Positions 55,997-64,000 of a stretch of 64,000 nt of DNA are shown here, piece by piece. The notes under the pieces were generated by a model that worked only from the letters and a program-made list of their open reading frames with translations, ran no database searches and was not told the DNA's origin. The first letter of the stretch is position 1. The number at the start of each line of letters is the position of its first letter. A program made the translations under genes and the position numbers. Source of the DNA: Polymyxa betae (lineage: Eukaryota; Endomyxa; Phytomyxea; Plasmodiophorida; Plasmodiophoridae); NCBI GenBank assembly GCA_003693705.1, contig RBZT01000373.1, positions 1 to 64,000 on the forward strand, in the 5' to 3' direction.

Positions 55997-56903
55997 TTAA
56001 TTGACCTTTGCCTTGTCAACAGACAGTCCGTTGGATTGAGCCGACAAAATAATAACGGTGCTGACAATTAATCCAGTAATAAACCTGCAATTTTTCTCGC
56101 AATGAGATTCATGAATCCATCTCAAAATCGGAAATTACCCGGCAACCAGGATCGAAAGACAAGCGAGTGAATGGTCGGTGAACAAGTTCTCGACATCCAT
56201 TGCGAGAGCCTTAAGATCTACACACATATTAACTCATCAACGGATACTACAAGATCCCAAGTATACCGTCTCGGAAAGCTTTCCAAACCCTAAAACCCCT
56301 GTGAGCCACACCAGGCGGTGGTGCCAAGTTTTGGGTCGCCTTTTTGTAGCCTCCATCGATAAAATTCTCAAATTCGACAGCGGTTCGTGGGCCCATGTAA
56401 TCGTACATCATTCCATTTTTAAAAAACGTAATAGTTGGGTATCCCTTGACATCAAATCGCTGGCAAATATCTGCAGAACAACGATCAGAGAACGAATGTC
56501 GATACTCCAGTGTACAATACCTCTGTGCTCATCGCAATTAACATTGCCGATATTGGCAACCGGAGAGTCGATAAATCCTTTTGTCATGGCGTCATGTTGG
56601 CTTTGGGCGAAGTTTTCCCATTCCTTAAATTGCATGATAAGTGCCAGAATTGCAAAAGCGCAAATCCACTGACTTGGGTCATTTTCTTGCAATGGCCACA
56701 CCATGGAGCATAGAAACTGCATCATTTTGCTTAACAAATAAAATATATGAGCATAAAGGGCAGTACCAAATAAGCCAGTCGCCCGTCATCGCTCCACTAC
56801 CGATCTGGGTCTGAACCTCGAAGTTTTCAGACGTCAGTTCGACGACGTGGCCAGCGAAGGCGACAGCGACCAGACAGGCCAACAGAGAAACCAATCGCAT
56901 CAT
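55997..56903 (-). CDS. TMX-type transmembrane thioredoxin (ER)
   Basis: Membrane-bound protein disulfide isomerase. Six exons on the minus strand from ATG 56903 join in phase, about 235 residues. Signal peptide (RLVSLLACLVAVAFAG), then the thioredoxin fold with the active site FYAPWCGHCKKM, DEHRDICQRFDVKGYPTITF containing the cis-Pro, and YMGPRTAVEFENFI. After a linker with PPPGVAHRGFRVWKAF comes a membrane span (SLACLSILVAGFITGLIVST, continuing VIILSA) and a tail ending DKAKVN. The redox motif CGHC is complete. Order and length fit TMX1/TMX3-like proteins. Introns are about 45-55 bp. Confidence 0.88.
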
Positions 56904-57312
56904 TTTGAAATTAATGAATGATGAAGGTATCAGAGGCCCCGTTCACTCAGAACCGAGGTGCAATTTCAGACATGGTCACCCGTACGGGGGTTTTACGCAA
57001 TTTCCGATCTTCGTGGCATTTATCAGTGGTCAGTGTCTACGAGATCAATGATTAATCGATCAAATTTTACGATCCGATTCTAAAATTGAGACGCCGGAGT
57101 TCTGCCGCATGAATTTCTGGATCTATTGCGCTCAAATCTGTGCTCGGCACTCCGAATTTGGGGTACACCGCTCGAAACCATGAAAAAAAGGAAGTTTATC
57201 CCGGGCAAATAACCACCCCGACCAAATACCGGTAGCCATTATCGATGCACAGAAAAAGTGCGTCTGTTCGCGGATATTGTGTAACATTAACATTACAGGG
57301 ATCCTGCAACCG
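56904..57312. other. Intergenic upstream of the TMX gene
   Basis: Nothing recognised in about 400 bp. It presumably contains the TMX promoter; it is more GC-rich than most intergenic DNA here. Confidence 0.35.
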
Positions 57313-57438
57313 TTACTCTATCGTTGAGATGGAGCCAATTCCGCCAATGTTGAGGTCGTCGGGCTTAGAAAAATATAAAATGGACGCAGCTGTTATGCCT
57401 ATCGTGAGAATTGTGATGTTGAAAGTGGCAGCGCGCAT
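57313..57438 (-). CDS. Possible 41-residue single-span microprotein
   Basis: ATG 57438 to stop 57313. Hydrophobic residues 5-23 (TFNITILTIGITAASILYF), then a polar tail (SKPDDLNIGGIGS). Too short to exclude chance; listed because of the clean TM-plus-tail layout and an AT-rich TATA-like stretch about 40 bp upstream. Confidence 0.3.
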   Translation of the reverse strand: MRAATFNITILTIGITAASILYFSKPDDLNIGGIGSISTIE

Positions 57439-57500
57439 ACCATTGGAACCGTCGTGATGAGCCGAGTAATTAAATACTATTTATAGATTATATTGCCTCA

Positions 57501-57776
57501 ATGGCGTTTAAAGATCCCGCCGAAATAACCACCAACCTATCAAAATCGGGGTCGAGGCCTCGACGGTGGTGGCTATTTGTGCCTATGTACGTAGTGTTAA
57601 ATAATATTTTTCAAACATTGATAGTTTTTTTATTCAAATCAAGGACAAAAAAAATTAAATTAGATTCTTATTTTCCTATACAATACTGTATCTATCATCA
57701 ACCAAATAACTTAATTTCTAATTTGATTATGGTAGTTTCATTACTATTAGGTACAAAGTTCCGACGTTCACTGTAG
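57501..57776 (+). CDS. Unrecognised ORF with basic head and hydrophobic span
   Basis: 91 codons from ATG 57501. The first 30 residues look coding (KDPAEITTNLSKSGSRPRRW); from 57590 the DNA becomes much more AT-rich and the translation turns into a low-complexity hydrophobic/Lys mix. A GTACGT donor at about 57585 suggests that the real exon may end there. Confidence 0.3.
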   Translation: MAFKDPAEITTNLSKSGSRPRRWWLFVPMYVVLNNIFQTLIVFLFKSRTKKIKLDSYFPIQYCIYHQPNNLISNLIMVVSLLLGTKFRRSL

Positions 57777-59141
57777 TTAGGCATGAAGATAGAAACTGCC
57801 AAAGAGGCCAATATAAATACTGCTTTGCCTCAATTTTGATAATAGCCACTCTGGTTACATTCTTGACAGCTCAGTTGTGCACGCGGGCCTGCTGCAAAAA
57901 GGTATACACCACTGATAACGACAATTTCTGTTTTTTTTTTCAGCTTCGGTTGATGGGCGTGTTATGATCAAAACCGCAACGGATTCACAACTGTGGTGTG
58001 CCTGTGCATAGAATTGAAGACAGCTACTACCACTTCGACAAAGACAGAAGCCTTCAATCGGCTCGAGATAATCTGTGGATAATGGCCAGACGGTAGCTCG
58101 ACTCAATTCTATTGTCTTTTCCATATTCGTATCGACTGGACGTCTCTTATTCCTCCATATTGATTATCGTTTTGCACTGATAATCAGTCTCAGCTTTGTA
58201 CTTTTGAGTGTGCATGTTACGTTACTTGCATATCTCCTCATATCTTTATTTATAGAGGTCAGAGCTTGATGATGGCAGCTTTTCTGCAAATATAATCGAG
58301 GGTGCATCTGGTCCGTTGTTGGCACTAACTATTTCTCGCTTATCATTAGAATCAAATTGCGATTTCTGGTTCGTCAAATTCTACCAGCTTTGATGTAATA
58401 ACCTGCAACCTGTACGCAGAGAGTTGTTATCGGTATCAGGTTTTCACCTCTCACAATTATATAGAGGTTTGGGAACAGGCTAATACTGAAGTCCATTCAG
58501 GCTGTGGAACAGACGATCAGGTCCAGAATGATGAATATGTTTTTCTGTGATTGTTTTCAATATCAGGTTATGAAGATTCATTTCACTCGATTGGTAGATC
58601 TCTCACATCCTATCAGAAGTCTGTGATAGTCTGGGAATTCATGGGTATACATACGACATTGACCTGTTTGTTAACGGCATCATGTACGAGTTCCCTAAAT
58701 CAACAGCGCTCTACTGAAAACTTTATCAATTTTGTTAAAGGCGGCTACCACGATCTCACTTCAAACCCATTCCATCTGGAATCAGTTGGACAAAATCTAG
58801 TCGTAAAGGTATCTTCTGACTGTCAGCGTGCGTTTACTTAACTGGTGCCATAGAAGTCGAGACTAAGTTGTGCAATTTGAAATTTTCAGATATTCAGAGC
58901 TGACAAGCTGTTTCGTAGCGCTCGGGTATGTCTCTTTATCATCATCTATTCTTACTGATATGCAACCTTATAAGACTGTTGTTGGCATTGCTACTACTCC
59001 TTAGCATTTATGATGACCATGAACCCTCCCACTTATGCTAAAGGCAAGGGCCAATACCTTTCCTAATATAGTAATTTACATATACATATTTAAAATATAA
59101 ATATTTAAATAGATTTGTGTTCTTAGCACGAATTGATAATC
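57777..59141. other. Region with scattered coding-like fragments, unresolved
   Basis: On the plus strand, pieces such as VDGRVMIKTATDSQLWC (about 57950), a multi-span stretch RFALIISLSFVLLSVHVTLL (58075-58269), DDGSFSANIIEGASGPLLAL (about 58265) and NPFHLESVGQNLVVKVSSD (about 58770) look like exons of one membrane or secreted protein, but I could not close the frames into one model. It may be an undetected multi-exon gene or a decayed one. Confidence 0.35.
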
Positions 59142-59474
59142 TCAAGAACGTAACCGCTTGTGTCGATAGATATACATTTCCGCAAATGCAGCATCTAGCC
59201 CAGATAAAGAATTAATAATCAAACAGGCGCGAAACGGCGCCATTCCATCTAAAATATTGTTATTTATCAAATGACGATTCTCAGCTGCAGACTTACACGA
59301 ACACAGAATAAGAGAAATTGATGATGCTAGAATAAAAGTGATGGCTGCCAGAGCTCGTCGTTGCAATACTTGTGGAAATCCAGGAACGGGAATCGCCATG
59401 CTAATATACATTAGAATCGTTAACAGAGGATGATCATCTAATCCCGTTTTGCTAGAGAGCTCATCCTCGCTCAC
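59142..59474 (-). CDS. Small multi-span membrane protein (3' part)
   Basis: About 110 codons with three hydrophobic segments (LLTILMYISMAIPVPGFP, LAAITFILASSISLILCSC, ACLIINSLSGLDAAFAEMYI) and a basic C-terminus HKRLRS. The frame has no ATG: it begins at a likely acceptor (TTCAG, about 59479), so at least one upstream exon is missing from the call. No family recognised. Confidence 0.5.
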   Translation of the reverse strand: MSEDELSSKTGLDDHPLLTILMYISMAIPVPGFPQVLQRRALAAITFILASSISLILCSCKSAAENRHLINNNILDGMAPFRACLIINSLSGLDAAFAEMYIYRHKRLRS

Positions 59475-60210
59475 ATTTCTGAACTAAATTCAACAGACAG
59501 CGAAATAAGAGAGCCAAGTTAGTTACGGGATCAGTTTCTTTTGTAGATTAGTCGAACTTGGTTGATTCTGCCCTCGGAATGATAATCGTCGTGGTTTAGT
59601 GCCAGTCGGCCTATCGTTTGGTGGCAGCAGCAGGTACTCATCAGAATCGTCGCAAACATTTCTACACTCGAATCAATCATCGATGTATCCAGGTGTTTAG
59701 CTGCTTACCTAAGCAGATGATGGGACGAAATTGACGTCGTGTCTGGACTGAAGAGCTGCGACATTACCTGCAGAGTTTGCTGATGGAACCCAGCTCAGAG
59801 ATTCTAGAAAGACGCACTTTATTGCCTTCGAATTACCGCCTAAATCAATTTTATATGACAGTCATGGTGTCAGATAACATGATATCCATTATTGGGAATA
59901 TGCTGTCACTACTGTACCAGCATAGAAATTGTTAGCATTTTTTACGTTTTGAAATCCCAAAAAACTTTTTCGTTACTTCATCTTGATTCTAAAACTTTGT
60001 AAAAGTATCTATTTCTATCTTTATCATCTGTAAACCTGTACCATTCAGAATCATTGTCAAAATGAAGTCAATGTCATACGAATCAGTTTCTACGATTAGT
60101 CCATTAATAAAAGTTTTAAACAAATTCTAAACAGAGGTCGTTCTAGTGCTATTATTCAAGCTAAGTTCAATCGGCGCTGTTTGATAACTCGTTTCAATCA
60201 TCATCACTAA
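59475..60210. other. Interval without a confident gene
   Basis: One open plus-strand stretch ending at 59936 reads RVWTEELRHYLQSLLMEPSS; it could be an exon but no partner was found. 59940-60180 is AT-rich with nothing recognised. Confidence 0.3.
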
Positions 60211-60439
60211 ATGACGCTAGTCATTATCAGTACTAAATCGCCGGCTGTTAATATCAAGATAATTGACCTTGGTCATCTCAAGGACCGCCTGAATATAGAG
60301 CTATTGAATTCGTCACAACTACATGCACTCACAAATTTGTTATCATTGACGATCCGAGTTGTGGAAATTGTAGAGTCCAAGTCCATATTTATCTACTGCC
60401 GTCGGAGACAGACCAGTTCTGACCAGTCGGGGCTACGAT

Positions 60440-60925
60440 CGTACTGACTGAGTTTCGTACTGTCAAGGCCACAGCTGTTTTCTGATTGATTTCCCTTATC
60501 TCAACCGTCTTGATTCCCAGGACGACGATGGGTTGCAGATTGCTCAACTTTCCACAAGCCACCCACGTGGTATGAATGACTTCATTAATCACTACTGTCA
60601 GCACAACCCCGTTTTCGGACAGACTACCATTACTCGCGCTACTTGATTTGGAACCAACCAGATCCCAGCCTCCAAGGACAGTAATTTCGAGGTCCGTATA
60701 CGCATGCAAAATGACGATTTTGTTGATCTCAATGTGCCAAATGCGTCTATTATCCTCCAGTTCCAGTACCATTGGGGCTTGCCATTTCAAGAGACCGTTA
60801 CGATTGCTATCCAGACTGGAAAACCTAAATCTGAACTGCAGGTGTTGCGGGCATTAGCTCAATGGGAGGCGATGTTATCCCTGAGAGCTACCCAGCTTCA
60901 ATATAACCACAAAACATTGTTTTAA
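60440..60925 (+). CDS. Possible TMEM231-like exons
   Basis: Plus-strand segments FLIDFPYLNRLDSQDDDG (about 60480-60540) and KDSNFEVRIRMQNDDFVDLN, continuing ASIILQFQYHW (about 60675-60780), follow the order of the conserved part of TMEM231, a transition-zone B9/MKS protein: an FPxxNRL motif, an acidic loop, a strand ending in a Leu-x-Phe-x-Tyr motif. The N-terminal and C-terminal spans of TMEM231 are not found, and the frame closes at 60923. This may be a truncated copy. Recognition is by eye over about 60 residues. Confidence 0.3.
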
Positions 60926-60959
60926 TGTCAAGTTTTCTCGCTCGAAAACCTGTTAAAGT

Positions 60960-61145
60960 TTATAGTAGATCCCGGTCATTAAACATGACCTCAGGTGTCG
61001 TCATAGGGTGGAATCTGTGGTTAGATTGGCATTGATCTGACAGGTTTGCGTTGTCAGATCTAAGACGATTAATTCCAATGCATCCAGATCTGCTGTCGCA
61101 ACGAATCGACTCTGGCAGAACACTGTCTTCCAAGACAACATTCAA
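60960..61145 (-). pseudogene. Degenerate copy of the dUTPase last exon
   Basis: Minus-strand frame reads EEDLNVVLEDSVLPESIRCD and ends in a decayed version of the dUTPase motif 5 (RSGCIGI in place of CGFGSTGI). The adjacent functional exon reads [20 protein letters not shown]. It lies immediately downstream of the intact gene and has no acceptor or partner exon, so it is a partial tandem duplicate. Confidence 0.7.
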
Positions 61146-61211
61146 ATCTTCCTCAACAACATTAATAATATCGAAACAATGAAAGAATTATTTAACTATG
61201 TTACAGACGGC

Positions 61212-62068
61212 TTAAGCAGAATCGCGCTCATTTGCTGGGATTTCATTGTCGGGTTTCATCCTTTTGATTCCAGTGGATCCAAACCCGCAATCTCCACGAA
61301 CTGATTCCGGGAGAGAATCGACTTCCACGACTTCGGTGTCTTCTTCGTATTTCTCCAAGATCAGCTGAGCAACCCGATCCCCGGCAGCAACTAACATACT
61401 ACTAAGAAAGAGCGATCCAGCATAGCAGAGAAAAAGACTCACCTTGAAAATCGACACCGGCATGATTGAACAAGACGATGCCTACCGGCCCTCTGTAATC
61501 ACGATCGATGACCCCAGCACCAACTATAAAGGCAACAGTAGCTTAGAAAGACATCAGCCAAGTAGAAACTTCGAGAAGCTTTGTAACAAAATGCAAAATT
61601 TTCTACTGGGAAAGATTGTGGTTGAGAATCAAGCAAAAAGTCGGATAAGGTTTCACCAATATTAAGGTTGAATCGACAAAATTTGCCTAAGAAATTTTGA
61701 AAAGGCTACAAAAACCTCAATGCTTTTGTGAGATCAATGCCGAGTAATTACCATCGATGTGGTGCTTCCAGGCTAAACCCGATCGAGGGGCAATACTATA
61801 GCAACTCAGTAAAATGAATGTAGGCCAGCAAGACCCGAGCATACCGTCCATAGACACCAGAAGGCAGGGCGATGGACAGCCCGGTTGGGACCAAAGCCTT
61901 GCCATTAGCTGGGACGACGCACGCCTCGCTCGCAGAAAGATCGTAGCCGGCCGCCATCTCCGACCTGCATGACTGTGAATTCGGCGGCGATGACGAAGAA
62001 GGACGTTACCCCTTTCTAGGCAGGATAGCGGTCGGCGTCAGCCTCTGCACGATCAGCAGCGACGACAT
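61212..62068 (-). CDS. DUT: dUTP diphosphatase (dUTPase)
   Basis: Hydrolyses dUTP to dUMP, keeping uracil out of DNA; homotrimer. Exons from ATG 62068 ([20 protein letters not shown]) join in phase. All five trimeric dUTPase motifs are present: [10 protein letters not shown] (1), [11 protein letters not shown] (2), [21 protein letters not shown] (3), [11 protein letters not shown] (4) and [10 protein letters not shown] (5, the C-terminal arm closing the active site). Length is about 160 residues, normal for the family. Five exons with introns of about 48-180 bp. No signal or targeting peptide is obvious. Confidence 0.95.
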
Positions 62069-62836
62069 CTTTTCAATGACGAGGGGGTGACCCCTTCATG
62101 GCGGGTTGCTCTGCCCCTCTCTCAATGAAGGGTTGCGCCGAGAGGTTGCGCCCGCTTTCAAGCTTCAACGCTGAATCCCGGCTGTTAATCTCAAGATGAT
62201 CCTTGGTTATCTCAAAGACCGTCTTATATTGAGCTAACATAGATTGCTCACAATTACATGCTCTTACAGTTTCGAATTTGTTGTCATTGACGATCCGATT
62301 TGGAGAAATTGTAGCTTCCGATTCCAGTCCTGTTATGGTAGATGTCAAGGGAATCGACTGCTGTAACAGTTCTACCGTGGCTCGATTATTTTTCAAAGAT
62401 CCAGCAGCCAAGAAGGAATTGGTCGATTCATGGCAATTACAGCTCAAGAAATTCTGTTTGTGCCGCACAGATCACATTCGATTTGCTAACGAAGACAGTC
62501 TAAAGCTTGTCAACCAGTATTGATATTGCTGCAACTACAAGATAAATTAATTAATTGGGTACCTTAATAGTATTGCAAATATCAGGGAATATACTGTAAT
62601 CATGCACGCCCAAACTGGAAGTTGAGTGGCTCAGAAGACGGGAGATGGACCTGATTGCACGTTGGTTCGGCCGCCGGCGAAATTAGTCTTGATAGAGCTG
62701 TCCATCAAACACAACCTTTGAGAGCGTTCTACGATTAGCATTTTTTTTATTCAATATCCAGCCCAAAAGATTTTCTCTTTCTGTTTTCACTCAGATGCGC
62801 AGCATAAATTCCCTGGAATTAAAAGAATGTTATTGC

Positions 62837-63567
62837 TCATTTAGAACTGGAATCGATACGTTGCTGCCGAATAATGAATAACCAGGTTTCTACCAAAAGT
62901 ATTCCGACAGCACAGACTAAACCGCACACAGCCGCCTATTCATCAGCATTAGTACAATACGCTTGACGTATTGACTTTTTTTTGTCTACCAATGTTTTCG
63001 ATGAGAAGGCAGAAGACCCCAAGAACAGCCCGAAGATAAAGGCGGTCGCCATTGAAAACACCAGATTCAGACCGATTGACAGCGACTGCCGAATTTCACC
63101 GACATCAGAGTCTAGCACATTTGCTGGTTTAATCACATTCGTCATCTGGTCATATCGTCTCTGGTCTAATCGTTTCTGAATTTCTGATAACCTTGCAACA
63201 AGTTCTGGGTCCTAATAACATATGCACTAAACAACTGAGATTCATAATTCGAAAATTGAGGCAAATATGAAAATGAAGGAGAGTGCCTCGGTTATGAAGT
63301 TTCAATCTAGAAAGCTGAAAAGACCTTTGGTCTCAGCTGGATTTCGAATTCAGGCACAGGCTCTGAATTGCTGACAATTGTATGGACGAATGAGCGATGG
63401 TCGCGCTCCATTCCTGGCAGACGCCGATGCTGTCCTGTCAGCAGGACCAGGTCATCAATAGAAACACGTTTGACTTCTCCATTGGCCAACAAACGCCATT
63501 TAGGCGATTTCGCAGCGAGGCTGGCGGCCGCTGATTTGATCAAAGGCGATACCGTGACATAAACCAT
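62837..63567 (-). CDS. VMA12: V-ATPase assembly factor VMA12/TMEM199
   Basis: ER membrane protein needed to assemble the Vo sector of the vacuolar ATPase. At least three exons from ATG 63567: a cytosolic head (VYVTVSPLIKSAAASLAAKS, FEIQLRPK), then DPELVARLSEIQKRLDQRRY and YDQMTNVIKPANV, then two membrane spans (LSIGLNLVFSMATAFIFGLF and AVCGLVCAVGILLVETWLFI) and a short basic tail ending at 62837. The DPEL...RL helix followed by two spans, the second with ExxLFI, is the family signature. Confidence 0.86.
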
Positions 63568-63655
63568 ATCGCACAAAGTTTCAAATTCAAAATTAAACAA
63601 TACAGATAATTACAGCTTAGTCGCATCGTTTATACATTTCAGCCATTAACATCTT

Positions 63656-64000
63656 CTAAGCCAAATAGCGAGCACCCAATGAATGAGCGATAAAAGCAAA
63701 TACGTCTGAGTGCTCCTTGATGATCTTTCCTAAAGGTTTGCCAGCACCATGACCGGCTTTCCGATCAATCCGGATTAGCAGTGGCGCAACTTGATTCTGA
63801 CGTTGGCCAACCGTATACTGTAATTCAGCCGCCAGTTTGAACGAATCTATGAAGTTTGTAAGAAAAACAGGCAAAATACGAACAGTGGAGCAAGTACGCA
63901 AAGGCACGACACGATCGTCATGATCAGCGGTGCATAACATAACAGCAGGGTATGGATCACTCTAATCGCGTTGAGAAAATCTGGATACGAAGCTGTGTGC
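63656..64000 (-). CDS. PREP: Prolyl oligopeptidase, 3' end (runs off the right edge)
   Basis: Cytosolic serine protease of the S9A family. The last exons encode [14 protein letters not shown] (catalytic Asp in DHDDRV), then after a 56-bp intron [15 protein letters not shown], and [11 protein letters not shown] (catalytic His), ending at 63656. Upstream, SDPYPAV precedes the Asp motif, as in the family. An exon boundary lies at about 63966; the rest of the gene, including the nucleophile Ser, is outside the window. Confidence 0.93.

Noticed and set aside
60389-60790. 133-codon minus-strand ORF
   Set aside because: Opposite the possible TMEM231 exons and part of the duplicated block; no domain seen and the composition looks like a shadow.
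62073-62468. 131-codon minus-strand ORF upstream of dUTPase
   Set aside because: Lies in the diverged duplicate block; no motif, no partner exon. It might be 5' noncoding sequence of dUTPase.
1-64000. tRNA, rRNA, U-snRNA, CRISPR or inverted-repeat transposon ends
   Set aside because: I looked for T-loop GGTTCGAATCC-type sequence, U2/U4/U5/U6 cores, regular short spaced repeats and terminal inverted repeats and found none that I could support by eye.

Overview
This is nuclear DNA from a small-genome eukaryote, most likely a flagellated protist. Nearly every gene is a conserved eukaryotic one (RNase H2A, RPB9, USE1, TSR1, KIN17, NAC-beta, OST48/WBP1, SFT2, site-1 protease, TMX-type thioredoxin, dUTPase, VMA12, prolyl oligopeptidase). 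Most are split by very short GT-AG introns, usually about 45-60 bp; one carries a perfect TACTAAC branch site and phases close across the junctions I checked. Intergenic spaces are often under 300 bp. The exact lineage cannot be fixed from the sequence: a rhizarian or another free-living or parasitic flagellate would fit, and this is inference. There is a 113-bp assembly gap at 18360-18472.

Layout. 1-5.7 kb: a multi-membrane-span surface protein, RNase H2A, the axonemal microtubule inner protein CFAP141 and the SNARE USE1. 5.7-6.7 kb: no gene seen. 6.7-15.1 kb: RPB9, a cytoskeletal protein built from F-x-P-x-I-N repeats, an N-myristoylatable WD40 protein, TSR1 and a secreted Gly/Pro-rich protein; this left part is visibly richer in ATGAT/ATCAT-type codons. 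15.1-18.5 kb: gene-poor, fragmentary ORFs, then the gap. 18.5-32 kb: KIN17, a CDCA7-type zinc finger, a Siw14-type phosphatase, an FBF1-like coiled coil, NAC-beta, OST48, SFT2 and a PNUTS-like PP1 regulator. 32-43 kb: site-1 protease, an Urb2-like nucleolar protein and CCDC146. 43-52.5 kb: acyl-CoA thioesterase, a LEA2 protein, a helical-repeat protein and a tandem pair of catechol O-methyltransferases, then EFHC1/Rib72. 52.5-57 kb: two coiled-coil proteins, a WDR18/IPI3-like pseudogene and a TMX. 57-62.6 kb: a disturbed region with partial duplications around dUTPase and possible TMEM231 exons. 62.8-64 kb: VMA12 and the 3' end of prolyl oligopeptidase.

Functionally the window mixes housekeeping genes (ribosome assembly, ER/Golgi protein processing, DNA maintenance) with a notable set of ciliary genes (CFAP141, CCDC146, EFHC1, FBF1-like, TSNAXIP1-like, the FxPxIN protein and possibly TMEM231). 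These imply a motile flagellum with microtubule inner proteins and probably a transition zone. No tRNA, rRNA, snRNA, CRISPR array or intact transposon was recognised.
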